Source: Ulvibacterium sp.
GTDB taxonomy: Bacteria > Bacteroidota > Bacteroidia > Flavobacteriales > Flavobacteriaceae
Reading direction: 5' to 3'
DNA: 64,000 nucleotides
NCBI RefSeq assembly: GCF_028285715.1
Contig: NZ_JANQOO010000010.1
Span: 124,001 to 188,000, forward strand
Shown here piece by piece: positions 37,179 to 45,320 of this stretch. The position numbers and the translations under genes were made by a program. The stretch's first letter is position 1; every line of letters begins with the position of its first letter. Below the pieces are notes generated by a model, which was given only the letters and a program-made list of their open reading frames with translations, was not told where the DNA came from and searched no databases.

Positions 37179-38726
37179 ATGAAAGAGCATTATGATGTAG
37201 TAATCATCGGTAGTGGTATGGGCGGACTGGTAGCGGCAAATATTTTGGCCCGCGAAGGAAGGAGCGTCTGTGTTCTGGAGAAAAACAACCAATACGGCGG
37301 TAATTTGCAAACCTTTGTCAGGGAAAGGACCATTTTTGATACAGGTGTACATTACATAGGCGGACTTTCCGAAGGGCAAAACCTCTATCGCTATTTTAAG
37401 TATCTAGGTATCTATGACGACCTTAGGCTTAAGAAGCTTGATGACGGTTTTGATATCATTACTTTTGATAATGATCCAAATAAATACCCCCATGCCCAGG
37501 GATATGAGGATTTTGAGAAATCCCTGATTGCACAGTTTCCCCAGGAGGCTCAAGGCATTACGGCCTATTGCAAGGAATTAAGGGAGACCTGTAATAAATT
37601 TCCCTTATATAATTTAAACCACGGCAAACCTTATTATGATGATGAGGAGATGTTCCGAACTCCGGCCAAAGCCCGTATCGATTCCTTGGTCAGCGACCCG
37701 AAATTAAGGGCCGTATTGGCCGGATCAAATTTGCTTTATGCGGGTGAGCCGGACAAGACCCCATTTTACGTCCATGCACTTTCAGTCAACTCCTATATAG
37801 AAAGTGCGTATCGTTGTGTAAATGGCGGTAGTCAAATTACCAAACTATTGATAAGACGGCTTAAGGAAAACGGAGGTGAAGCCTATAAACATCATGAGGT
37901 GGTAAACTTTGGATATGAAGGGAAAAAAATAACCTATGCCGAAGTCGCAAACGGAAAACAAATAAGAGGGAACTTGTTCATTTCCAATATTGAGCCCAAG
38001 AGCACTCTAAAACTGGTGGGTGCGGACAAGTTCAGAAAATCATATTCAAATCGGATAGCGCAAATAGAAAGCACTATCTCTGCGTTTAGCCTGCATTTGG
38101 TCTTAAAACCAAAAACCTTCAAGTATTTAAACTACAACTACTACCATTATAAAGACCCTTTAAAAGTTTGGGAAGGTCATCGGTATTCCCAAGAGAGTTG
38201 GCCTGAAAGCTATATGGTAAGTATGGGAGTGGGCAAAACTACGGACGATTGGGCGGATCAAATGACCGCAATTACCTATATGCGATATGATGAAGTGAAA
38301 CCTTGGGAAAAAACCTTCAATACCGTAGCCGATAAAAATGACCGCGGACAGACCTATGCAGAATTCAAGAAGACCAAAACCGAAAAGTTCCTTAATGAGC
38401 TCGAAAAAAAATTCCCTAATATTAGGGAATGTCTACAGTCCATATATACCTCCACGCCCCTATCCTACAGGGATTATATTGGCAGTAATCAAGGAGCTAT
38501 GTACGGTTATGTCAAGGATGTCAATTATCCTTTAAAATCCTTCATTTCCCCAAGGACCAAAATCGGAAACTTGTTCTTTACCGGTCAAAGTCTAAACATG
38601 CACGGCATTTTAGGGGTAACTATCAGCGGGGTGGTCACTTGCTCCGAGATTTTGGGAAGGGACTATTTGTTAAATAGGATTCTAGATCATGAAAGGGAGA
38701 ATACAACGGCTAAAATAGGTGTGTGA
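37179..38726 (+). CDS. Phytoene-desaturase-like FAD oxidoreductase
   Basis: The 515-aa protein has an N-terminal FAD-binding motif (VVIIGSGMGGLVAANIL) and the CrtI/retinol-saturase fold through the C-terminal ITGQSLN/LHGILGVTISG region. Relatives desaturate, isomerise or reduce polyenes. Here it may oxidise or saturate a polyene intermediate or set double-bond geometry. It follows the MMPL fusion after 6 nt. Confidence 0.85.
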   Translation: MKEHYDVVIIGSGMGGLVAANILAREGRSVCVLEKNNQYGGNLQTFVRERTIFDTGVHYIGGLSEGQNLYRYFKYLGIYDDLRLKKLDDGFDIITFDNDPNKYPHAQGYEDFEKSLIAQFPQEAQGITAYCKELRETCNKFPLYNLNHGKPYYDDEEMFRTPAKARIDSLVSDPKLRAVLAGSNLLYAGEPDKTPFYVHALSVNSYIESAYRCVNGGSQITKLLIRRLKENGGEAYKHHEVVNFGYEGKKITYAEVANGKQIRGNLFISNIEPKSTLKLVGADKFRKSYSNRIAQIESTISAFSLHLVLKPKTFKYLNYNYYHYKDPLKVWEGHRYSQESWPESYMVSMGVGKTTDDWADQMTAITYMRYDEVKPWEKTFNTVADKNDRGQTYAEFKKTKTEKFLNELEKKFPNIRECLQSIYTSTPLSYRDYIGSNQGAMYGYVKDVNYPLKSFISPRTKIGNLFFTGQSLNMHGILGVTISGVVTCSEILGRDYLLNRILDHERENTTAKIGV

Positions 38727-39604
38727 TGGGAAAATTTAGGACCATTCCGGTGAGCAGGGTTAAAAATATTTCCAAAAAGGATTTTCTGGAAAACTATTAC
38801 AATCCCCAAAAACCCGTTTTGATAGAGGGTCTTACCAAAGATTGGCCGGCCTACGGGAAATGGAACCTAGACTATATTCAGCAGCGGGCCGGGAACCAAA
38901 TAGTACCACTCTACGACAGTAAGCCTACCAAAGGCAAACAAAACTCGGCAGCACCGGCGACCGAAATGAAATTGTACGACTATTTGGAATTGTTGAAAAA
39001 TGAACCGACAGATCTTCGCATATTTTTCTATAATATCCTGGATAGCATGCCCCAATTGGCCGAGGATTTTGAATATCCGGATTTGGGGCTAAAGTTTTTC
39101 AAACGTCTGCCGGTGATGTTCTTTGGGGGCGAGGGCTCAAAGGTGCTGGCCCATTATGATATGGATTTGGCGGACTTGGTCCATGTACATTTTCATGGTA
39201 CCAAAAGTGTCACTCTTTTTAAACCCGAGCAGACCAAATATCTGTATCGGGTGCCTTTCTCGGTCCATAATCTGGAAACTATTGATATGGACAATCCTGA
39301 TTTTGAAAAATATCCTGCACTCCAGAACGTTCAAGGGATTCAGGCCGAAATGAAACATGGGGATGCCCTCTATATGCCCAGTGGCTATTGGCATTATATA
39401 AAATATACGACCGGAGGGTTTTCCATTACGCTGCGCGCATTGCCCACCAAACCGCAACGTTTGTTGAAAACAGCCTCCAATGTCTTGTTTATGCGAAATT
39501 TTGAAAACATTATGCGGAGGACTATGGGTCAAAAATGGGTAAACTACAAGGAAAACAAAATGGTACGGCGTATCAATAAAAAATATGGGAAATCGGCATT
39601 TTAA
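38726..39604 (+). CDS. Cupin-like (JmjC/cupin_8) Fe(II) oxygenase-like protein
   Basis: The 292-aa protein carries HYDMDLADLVHVHFHG (the HxD iron-binding pair) and, later, YMPSGYWHYIK with the third ligand histidine. This is the 2-oxoglutarate-dependent JmjC/FIH-like layout. It could hydroxylate a small molecule or protein. I use the ATG at 38726 in a TGATG overlap; the track uses the GTG at 38723. No flexirubin step is assigned to such an enzyme to my knowledge. Confidence 0.8.
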   Translation: MGKFRTIPVSRVKNISKKDFLENYYNPQKPVLIEGLTKDWPAYGKWNLDYIQQRAGNQIVPLYDSKPTKGKQNSAAPATEMKLYDYLELLKNEPTDLRIFFYNILDSMPQLAEDFEYPDLGLKFFKRLPVMFFGGEGSKVLAHYDMDLADLVHVHFHGTKSVTLFKPEQTKYLYRVPFSVHNLETIDMDNPDFEKYPALQNVQGIQAEMKHGDALYMPSGYWHYIKYTTGGFSITLRALPTKPQRLLKTASNVLFMRNFENIMRRTMGQKWVNYKENKMVRRINKKYGKSAF

Positions 39605-41286
39605 TGCAAAAACGAGGCTACATACGAAGCATATATCCTGTATTTTCCCTACTATTCCTCTTTATATCCTGTGGTGTCTCCAAGTCATTAAGGGATTTGC
39701 CGGATATCAGTCGATATGACGCACAAACTCCAGAACGGGTACGTCTATCCGACTCCACTTTCTTTTCTGAAAAGGGCTATTTGACCAAAAATGACTATGG
39801 ACTATGGGAATTATACATAGAGGGTAATCCTTTGGAATTGGGCCTTACAACGGGCAGCCTTACCCAAGAGCTTTTTCATAAACAAGAAGATGCGCTGTTG
39901 ACCAAGGTGAACGAGCTGGTACCATCCAATACCAAACAATACCTATTGCGTAAATTTTTGGCCTGGTTCAATCGTAAAATGTACCTCAATATACGGGAAG
40001 AATACAAAACCGAGATTTATGGTATTGCCCAATACGCATCGGATGCCTATGCGCATATTGCGGATGCCTACCCCCGTATACTTTACCTACACGGGGCCCA
40101 CGATATCGGTCATGCGTTACAGGACTTGGCCTTGGTAGGTTGTTCCTCCTTTGCCGTATGGGGAGATCAAACGGAGGACGGTCAACTCCTTATAGGGCGG
40201 AATTTCGATTTTTATGCTGGGGACGATTTTGCCGAAGAGAAGATTATTGCCTTTGTAAACCCGGATGAGGGCCATAAATTTATGTCGGTCACTTGGGGAG
40301 GCATGATCGGGGTAGTCTCCGGAATGAACGATCAGGGCCTTACCGTTACCATCAATGCCGGGAAATCGAAGTTTCCATTAGTGGCCAAGACTCCCATTTC
40401 CTTGGTGACCCGTGAAATCCTACAATACGCCAGTACCTTGGAGGAAGCAGTGGCCATTGCCCGGAAACGGGAAGTCTTTGTTTCGGAATCCATTTTTGTG
40501 GGCAGTGCAAGGGATAAAAAGGCAGCAGTCATTGAGGTATCGCCCAAAAATTTTGGGGTGTACGAGGTTCAAAATTCCAATCAGCTTATCTGTTCCAATC
40601 ATTTTCAAAGTACTGCTTACATGGCGGACAAAAAAAACCAAAGGCATATTCTGGAAAGCCACTCCCAATATCGGTATGACCGCATGGAAGAACTATTGGG
40701 GCACAGCAACAAAACCACAGTTCGTTCCGCGGTGGATGTTCTTAGGGACAAACAAGGACTGGATGGAAAGGAAATCGGGTATGGTAATGAAAAGGCACTC
40801 AACCAATTGTTGGCGCATCATGGTATTGTCTTTAAGCCAGAAGAGCTTTTGGTCTGGGTAAGCACCAATCCCTATCAATTAGGCGAATTTGTTGCTTATG
40901 ACTTGGACGAGGTTTTTAAAAAGACGGCATCCGATCTTCAAAGGACCACGCTCGCGGAAAAAAGCATGACCGTTCCTGAAGATTCCTTTCAACACACCCA
41001 AGCCTTTAAAAAATATCAGGAATATCGCAGCTTAAAAAACAAGGTTTTGACCGCTATGGTCAATGATCGGCATCTAGAACAGGGCGTACTAAAGGAATTG
41101 GTACAAAACAACCCCGAGTATTGGGAAGGATATTATCTGGTGGGAAGGTATCAATACCGGAAAGGATATTACACCGCTGCCCTTATGGCCTTTGAGCAGG
41201 CCCTTACCAAAGAGATTACTACGGTTCCGGATAAAGAAAACCTAATGCGGTACATCAGAAAAATAAAGCGTAGATTGCATTTATGA
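39604..41286 (+). CDS. Lipoprotein C45-family Ntn acyltransferase/hydrolase
   Basis: The 560-aa protein has a lipoprotein signal (LFLFISC, Cys23). A domain of the acyl-coenzyme A:6-aminopenicillanic-acid acyltransferase (C45) type follows, with the autoprocessing nucleophile Cys180 (LVGCSSFAVWG). The C-terminal 100 residues look TPR-like (YYLVGRYQYRKGYYTAALMAFEQAL). The family cleaves itself and then makes or breaks amide/ester bonds. It is a candidate for periplasmic ester formation. It overlaps the next gene by ATGA. Confidence 0.82.
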   Translation: MQKRGYIRSIYPVFSLLFLFISCGVSKSLRDLPDISRYDAQTPERVRLSDSTFFSEKGYLTKNDYGLWELYIEGNPLELGLTTGSLTQELFHKQEDALLTKVNELVPSNTKQYLLRKFLAWFNRKMYLNIREEYKTEIYGIAQYASDAYAHIADAYPRILYLHGAHDIGHALQDLALVGCSSFAVWGDQTEDGQLLIGRNFDFYAGDDFAEEKIIAFVNPDEGHKFMSVTWGGMIGVVSGMNDQGLTVTINAGKSKFPLVAKTPISLVTREILQYASTLEEAVAIARKREVFVSESIFVGSARDKKAAVIEVSPKNFGVYEVQNSNQLICSNHFQSTAYMADKKNQRHILESHSQYRYDRMEELLGHSNKTTVRSAVDVLRDKQGLDGKEIGYGNEKALNQLLAHHGIVFKPEELLVWVSTNPYQLGEFVAYDLDEVFKKTASDLQRTTLAEKSMTVPEDSFQHTQAFKKYQEYRSLKNKVLTAMVNDRHLEQGVLKELVQNNPEYWEGYYLVGRYQYRKGYYTAALMAFEQALTKEITTVPDKENLMRYIRKIKRRLHL

Positions 41287-42575
41287 TTCCAGAAATAGAA
41301 AAGGCTTCGCCTGAAGAGATAAAGGCATTTCAAGAAGACAGATTAAAGGAAACGCTGCGTTATGTCCAAGAAAAATCGCCTTACTACAAAAGACTTTTCA
41401 AAGATTACTCCATTGATATCAAGACCATTGGTACGTTAGCGGACTTGGCCAAAATTCCAGTTACCACCAAGGAGCAGCTTCAAAACCACAACGACGATTT
41501 TATCTGTGTTCCCAAAAACAAGATCGTTGATTTTGTAACCACGTCCGGTACCTTGGGCGAACCGGTGACCATAGGCCTTACCGATGCCGATTTGGATCGT
41601 TTGGCCTATAATGAGGCCATTTCCCTAGCTTGTGCGGGTGTTACCCAAAATGACGTCTTGCAGCTGACAACGACTATAGATCGGCGTTTTATGGCGGGGA
41701 TGGCCTATTTTTTGGGAGCCCGTAAATTAGGTGCAGGCATCATCCGTGTGGGTGCGGGAATCCCGGAATTGCAATGGGATACCATTTTGAAATTCAAACC
41801 CACATACTTAATTGTTGTACCTTCATTTTTGTTGAAACTTATCCGATATGCAGAGCAGCACCATATTGATGTAAACGCCTCCGGAATCAAAGGGGCCATC
41901 TGTATCGGGGAATCGCTACGGAACCAGGATTTTTCATTAAATGTCCTCGCCAATAAGATAAAGTCGGCTTGGGATATCGAACTCTATTCTACCTATGCCT
42001 CCACGGAAATGAGTACGGCATTTACGGAATGTAGTGAACAACGGGGTGGGCATCATCACCCGGAACTGATCATCGTGGAAATTCTAGATGAAAACGATCG
42101 GCCCTTACCTCCCGGAGTCGAGGGGGAATTGACGGTTACCACACTTGGTGTAGAGGCCATGCCCTTGGTACGCTTTAAGACCGGGGATATCATGGTGGCC
42201 CATGATTCACCTTGTGATTGTGGAAGAAATACCCTGCGGTTGGGACCCGTGGTAGGACGAAAAAAACAAATGATCAAGTACAAGGGCACCACGCTTTATC
42301 CTCCGGCCATGGATAACCTATTGAACGATTTCCAAGAGGTGGAAAGCTACGTTATAGAGATTTACCATAACAGCATAGGCACGGACGAAATAGGCATTAA
42401 GATTGCCTCCCGGAACGCTTCGGATTTGCTCTTGCACGATATAAAGGACCACTTCCGATCCAAGTTACGCGTCTCCCCCAAAATCGAGTTTTGTGCGACC
42501 GAGGAAATTCAAAAACTACGGTACTCAAAATTGCGCAGAAAACCTGTGACCGTCATCGATAAACGGGGGCAATAA
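41283..42575 (+). CDS. Phenylacetate-CoA-ligase-like AMP-forming acyl ligase
   Basis: The 430-aa ANL-family enzyme has the ATP-binding loop TSGTLGEPVTIG, a STYASTEMST motif and the RFKTGDI hinge region. It belongs to the PaaK branch. As the last operon gene it probably activates 4-coumarate, made by the first gene, and passes it to a pigment ACP or CoA. Specificity for ACP versus CoA cannot be read. Confidence 0.85.
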   Translation: MIPEIEKASPEEIKAFQEDRLKETLRYVQEKSPYYKRLFKDYSIDIKTIGTLADLAKIPVTTKEQLQNHNDDFICVPKNKIVDFVTTSGTLGEPVTIGLTDADLDRLAYNEAISLACAGVTQNDVLQLTTTIDRRFMAGMAYFLGARKLGAGIIRVGAGIPELQWDTILKFKPTYLIVVPSFLLKLIRYAEQHHIDVNASGIKGAICIGESLRNQDFSLNVLANKIKSAWDIELYSTYASTEMSTAFTECSEQRGGHHHPELIIVEILDENDRPLPPGVEGELTVTTLGVEAMPLVRFKTGDIMVAHDSPCDCGRNTLRLGPVVGRKKQMIKYKGTTLYPPAMDNLLNDFQEVESYVIEIYHNSIGTDEIGIKIASRNASDLLLHDIKDHFRSKLRVSPKIEFCATEEIQKLRYSKLRRKPVTVIDKRGQ

Positions 42576-42639
42576 ATTTTCTGGTATTCTTTTGAAAGTG
42601 TTAGTCCAAGCATAGTTAGGCAATCCGTCCATCAAAGCA

Positions 42640-42670
42640 TGTCAGTCTGAGCGCAGTCGAAGACCTCGCC
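42640..42670. repeat. Dispersed Flavobacteriia repeat (GTCAGTCTGAGCGCAGTCGA type)
   Basis: The segment GTCAGTCTGAGCGCAGTCGA followed by AGACCTCGCC resembles a short intergenic repeat I recall as common in flavobacterial chromosomes. Only one copy is in this window, so the repeat status rests on recall and not on the window itself. Confidence 0.4.
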
Positions 42671-42770
42671 ATTCAGCCGTTCTTAGGTTTATACTTAAAA
42701 TGAGTGAAATTTCTAAATTCTGAAAGCAAAAACTCCTCTGGTCAACACCTTCCCCAAAATATATTTTTGC

Positions 42771-42793
42771 AAGCTTAGCCAAGCTAAGCTTTT
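42771..42793. terminator. Hairpin after the pigment operon
   Basis: AAGCTTAGC (42771-42779) and GCTAAGCTT (42783-42791) form a perfect 9-bp stem with a CAA loop, followed by a short T stretch. It lies 195 nt after the last pigment gene and 43 nt from the end of the convergent GIY-YIG gene. The T tract is short, so terminator strength is uncertain. Confidence 0.4.
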
Positions 42794-42835
42794 CCAATCC
42801 TAGTCTTAAAACTTTGGACCGCCTCCTTCTGAAAA

Positions 42836-43135
42836 CTAAACAAAATAGAACAACCATCCTTGGGACAAATCATTCCATTCAGGATTCGCCGAATTAATCA
42901 AATCTTCCTTTCGTTGTCGATTTCCCGATTTTAGCTGTTTCTCTCTCGCCATGGCCTTTTTGATATCTGTGAATTCTTCAAAATAAACCAATCTATCACA
43001 ATTGTAACGAGCGGTAAATCCTTTATAGTGTTTTGTTTTGTGTTGATAAATTCTTCTCACCAAATTAGTGGTGACTCCTACATAAAGGACTGTTCGGTTT
43101 TTATTGGACGTAATATAAATATGTGATCTTTTCAT
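42836..43135 (-). CDS. Small GIY-YIG nuclease-domain protein
   Basis: The 99-aa stand-alone GIY-YIG domain protein has IYIT...VLYVGVTTNL (the GIY-YIG core) and the conserved Arg and Glu of the domain (RRIYQHK, AREKQLK). I start at the Met in MKRSHIYIT, 12 nt inside the track start. Such single-domain proteins are frequent in Bacteroidota, often near repeats, with no clear cellular role. Alternating repeats lie directly upstream. Confidence 0.85.
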   Translation of the reverse strand: MKRSHIYITSNKNRTVLYVGVTTNLVRRIYQHKTKHYKGFTARYNCDRLVYFEEFTDIKKAMAREKQLKSGNRQRKEDLINSANPEWNDLSQGWLFYFV

Positions 43136-43151
43136 CCCAAATCCCAATGCT

Positions 43152-43305
43152 ACGATAACGAAGCAACCTACCCGGCCCGTATTCTGGACGGACAGATCGC
43201 TTCGTCGCTACACTCCTCGCTAATACGTTTTTGCGAGCGGAGCGAAGCAAACTGTTTAGTCCTAGTCCAGGACCTGCAAATTGCTTCGTCACTTTGTTCC
43301 TCACA
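43152..43305. repeat. Alternating-orientation imperfect repeats around a GACGAAGCAATCTG core
   Basis: Four related units occur: ACGATAACGAAGCAACC (43152-43168, +), GACAGATCGCTTCGTCGCTACACTCCTCGC (43191-43220, -), TTGCGAGCGGAGCGAAGCAAACTG (43231-43254, +) and TGCAAATTGCTTCGTCACTTTGTTCCTCACA (from 43275, -). Units two and three form an inverted pair. They lie between the GIY-YIG and SSB genes. They look like a REP/MITE-like family, but only this window was inspected. Confidence 0.55.
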
Positions 43306-43311
43306 AAAGCC

Positions 43312-43644
43312 CTACTTCCCCAACATCAGCAACTCGTTGCAGCGTACTTCGGTGATGTATCGCTTTTCCCCTTCCTTGGTCTCGTAGGAGCGATGTACGA
43401 GTTTCCCTTCCACGGCCACTTGCTTTCCTTTGGTGAGATAGTTCTCCACAATCTCCGCGGTCTTGCCCCAGGCCACAATATTGTGCCACTGGGTGTCCTC
43501 TACTTTTTCACCCTGTGCATTCTTGTAGTTTTCACTGGTGGCAATGGAAAATTTGGCCAGCTTGCTTCCGTTTTCCAAGTTTACGATTTCAGGATCTTGT
43601 CCCAAGTTTCCAATCAACTGTACTTTGTTTTTAATTGCGTTCAT
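43312..43644 (-). CDS. ssb: Single-stranded DNA-binding protein, OB-fold only
   Basis: The 110-aa SSB has the OB-fold motifs VQLIGNLGQDPEI, LAKFSIATSE, WHNIVAWGKTAE and VEGKLVHRSYETKEG. It stops at LLMLGK without the flexible linker and acidic DDDIPF-like tail used to recruit partners, so it is shorter than housekeeping SSBs. Accessory SSBs of this kind occur on mobile elements and in competence systems. Iteron-like repeats precede it. Confidence 0.9.
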   Translation of the reverse strand: MNAIKNKVQLIGNLGQDPEIVNLENGSKLAKFSIATSENYKNAQGEKVEDTQWHNIVAWGKTAEIVENYLTKGKQVAVEGKLVHRSYETKEGEKRYITEVRCNELLMLGK

Positions 43645-43701
43645 ACTACTAATTTTTAAGATAAAACAGTTAATGCCATCGAACCTCCCTGATTCGACAA
43701 G

Positions 43702-43710
43702 GCAAACATA
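43702..43710 (-). promoter_or_regulatory. Candidate -7 box for ssb
   Basis: On the minus strand TATGTTTGC fits TAnnTTTGC, 58 nt upstream of the ssb start. A clear -33 TTG is not seen. Confidence 0.4.
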
Positions 43711-43752
43711 GAACGTTGTGAAAAAAGAATTCGGTTAGGAAATATTTACTTT

Positions 43753-43780
43753 CGTTTGTAAACGTTTGTAGTCGTTTGTA
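43753..43780. repeat. Three 10-bp tandem iterons (nnCGTTTGTA)
   Basis: CGTTTGTA occurs at 43753, 43763 and 43773, exactly one helical turn apart, so the copies face the same side of the DNA. The region lies between ssb (leftward) and a membrane protein gene (rightward). Binding by a replication initiator or repressor would fit the spacing; this is inferred. Confidence 0.6.
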
Positions 43781-43839
43781 AACTTTTATGTTTCTTTATA
43801 TCAATTAATTACATTCCAATTTAAAATATCAGGATTTAT

Positions 43840-43862
43840 CCTATAATGTATGTAGATGCCAA
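43840..43862 (+). repeat. 23-bp dyad repeat, copy 1
   Basis: CCTATAATGTATGTAGATGCCAA, 20 of 23 bases equal to copy 3. It lies 30 nt before the ATG of the membrane protein at 43893. Confidence 0.6.
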
Positions 43863-43892
43863 GTTTTCTTATATTTAAGATAAACCAATCTT

Positions 43893-44321
43893 ATGTCCTA
43901 CATAAAAGATTTCTTTGAAAATGAGCCATTAAAAGCGATTTCGTTTAGCATATTGCTTATGCCTTTTTGGTATTTTTCCATATTCCTACTGAACCATGAA
44001 CTTTATAAAAAATTGGATGCAACTCTATTGATTGTTATGTGTTTTGTAATTAGTGTATCCTCTTGCATTATTCTTTCCGTGGCTTATCGTCTCGATGATG
44101 ACAAAGACGACCCCAAAGATATAATCACTATCATAGGTATATCTTCTTTGGTTCTTTGGGCTTGGAAAATTATTCTTCTTTTTGTGGTTTACTCCTTTTA
44201 TTTCCTATTTCAAATGCATATGTATTTATATTGGTACATAACTATTTACTTTGCTTTGCTTGTTCTATTTTTGATTATATCATTCCTAAAGAATTACAAA
44301 AAACAAAAGTTCAAATATTAA
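43893..44321 (+). CDS. Four-helix membrane protein of unknown function
   Basis: The 142-aa protein has four hydrophobic segments: ISFSILLMPFWYFSIFLL, LIVMCFVISVSSCIILSV, ISSLVLWAWKIILLFVVYSF and YITIYFALLVLFLIISF. An acidic loop (DDDKDDPKD) lies between helices two and three. I recognise no family. A copy of the 23-bp dyad precedes it. Confidence 0.6.
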   Translation: MSYIKDFFENEPLKAISFSILLMPFWYFSIFLLNHELYKKLDATLLIVMCFVISVSSCIILSVAYRLDDDKDDPKDIITIIGISSLVLWAWKIILLFVVYSFYFLFQMHMYLYWYITIYFALLVLFLIISFLKNYKKQKFKY

Positions 44322-44571
44322 AATAGCGACACAGATTTAGTCAAAAATTTTATTGTCTAAAAATTTCCTAAGAATAATACTAACGACCTAATCTTTGACC
44401 GGCGTGGCTGCCATCTTTAGGTTAACCTAGAGCATATGAAAAGTTATATTCCTTAAATTTGAACACGTAGGAATTCTTTATGACTTATTTGGCTGTACTG
44501 GCGGATTAATGTTTGATTTTTAAACTGGGAAACCACCTTGTCAACCCATAGATTTTTAGTATTTTAAAGGT

Positions 44572-44727
44572 ATGGATTTTGATGGAGCTTTGGATATATC
44601 GTATGTGCTTTTATTTATTGGGATTGCACTTCTTATAATTACTGTAGTGGCGTTTATAGTCGGTAACCGTAATAAAAGTAGTAGTGATTTCAGAAGTAGA
44701 AGTAGGCATGGTAAGCGGAGGTTGTAG
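44572..44727 (+). CDS. 51-aa single-helix membrane protein (not in ORF track)
   Basis: An ATG at 44572 opens a 51-codon frame. It has an N-out acidic stretch (MDFDGALD), one helix (YVLLFIGIALLIITVVAFIV) and a basic Ser/Arg-rich tail (RSRSRHGKRR) that would sit in the cytoplasm by the positive-inside rule. The composition is typical of real small membrane proteins. It has no known family. Confidence 0.45.
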   Translation: MDFDGALDISYVLLFIGIALLIITVVAFIVGNRNKSSSDFRSRSRHGKRRL

Positions 44728-44918
44728 TTATAACCTACTAAATTCTACTTTTGGATGTATTGAAGATTGTCAGACTTCTTCTTCAATAGAATAGAAACTA
44801 TTGCGCCACAACTCCTTAGATTCGAATCCAACAATTACATCCTTAACTTTATAATGGGAGATACGATTTAAAGGGTAGAATGAAATCCATTTTATCTTTT
44901 TTCTAATTTTCATCTTGT

Positions 44919-44941
44919 CCCATATTGTATATAGGTGCCAT
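44919..44941 (+). repeat. 23-bp dyad repeat, copy 2
   Basis: CCCATATTGTATATAGGTGCCAT, two differences from copy 3. No plus-strand gene starts directly after it; it lies at the 3' side of the minus-strand gene at 44957. Confidence 0.6.
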
Positions 44942-44956
44942 AGAGATAGGGAGCTA

Positions 44957-45175
44957 TTAAAAAGTGAGGGTATTGGATACCTTCAAAAGATATAACACAA
45001 GTACGGTCCCAATCGTTCCAAAGAACAGTATTCCCTGCACATAGTAAAGTCTGTTTCCCCAGCTCTTCAGCCAATCAGAACCAAGTTTGTTCTTGACAAA
45101 TCCCCTTAAAAAACTGTGGCAAACAAGACAAAATACTATAAAAACCACTATTACAAGTAAAATTTCTCCCATCAT
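44957..45175 (-). CDS. Two-helix small membrane protein of unknown function
   Basis: The 72-aa protein has two hydrophobic segments (ILLVIVVFIVFCLVC and ILFFGTIGTVLVLYLL) joined by a basic cytoplasmic loop. Its ATG overlaps the stop of a 38-codon frame upstream on the same strand (TAATG), which supports real translation. No family recognised. Confidence 0.5.
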   Translation of the reverse strand: MMGEILLVIVVFIVFCLVCHSFLRGFVKNKLGSDWLKSWGNRLYYVQGILFFGTIGTVLVLYLLKVSNTLTF

Positions 45176-45291
45176 TACTTTTCATCGTGATTTTGATCTT
45201 CTTTTGGTCTTGAGGCAAACTTCCTAGCCAAATAATTCCTAGAGGCAAGGTCTAAGTTTGCGGCGGACAATATGTATATCAGATAGCGCAT
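45175..45291 (-). CDS. 38-aa micro-ORF overlapping the next gene by TAATG
   Basis: Reading leftward from 45291, ATG CGC TAT ... AAG TAA gives a 38-aa product: a short hydrophobic start (MRYLIYILSAA) and a charged tail. Its TAA shares a base with the ATG of the two-helix protein. It may be a leader for translational coupling or a real small protein. Confidence 0.35.
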   Translation of the reverse strand: MRYLIYILSAANLDLASRNYLARKFASRPKEDQNHDEK

Positions 45292-45320
45292 AATTAAATT
45301 TACGAAATATTTCTATTTGT

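Larger units (their letters stand above)
10450..42575. other. Flexirubin-type aryl polyene/dialkylresorcinol biosynthetic cluster
   Basis: One divergent FAD enzyme and 32 co-directional genes. Flexirubins are 4-hydroxyphenyl polyene acids esterified to 2,5-dialkylresorcinol. The three diagnostic parts are all present: an aromatic ammonia-lyase plus acyl ligase for the aryl starter, a KS/CLF/KR/dehydratase polyene set with two ACPs, and DarA/DarB-like enzymes. No phosphopantetheinyl transferase and no enoyl reductase gene occurs. Missing the latter fits polyene formation, and a PPTase must come from elsewhere. Confidence 0.85.

Noticed and set aside
43231-43659. 142-aa plus-strand frame
   Set aside because: Antisense shadow of ssb, whose OB-fold motifs are unmistakable on the minus strand.
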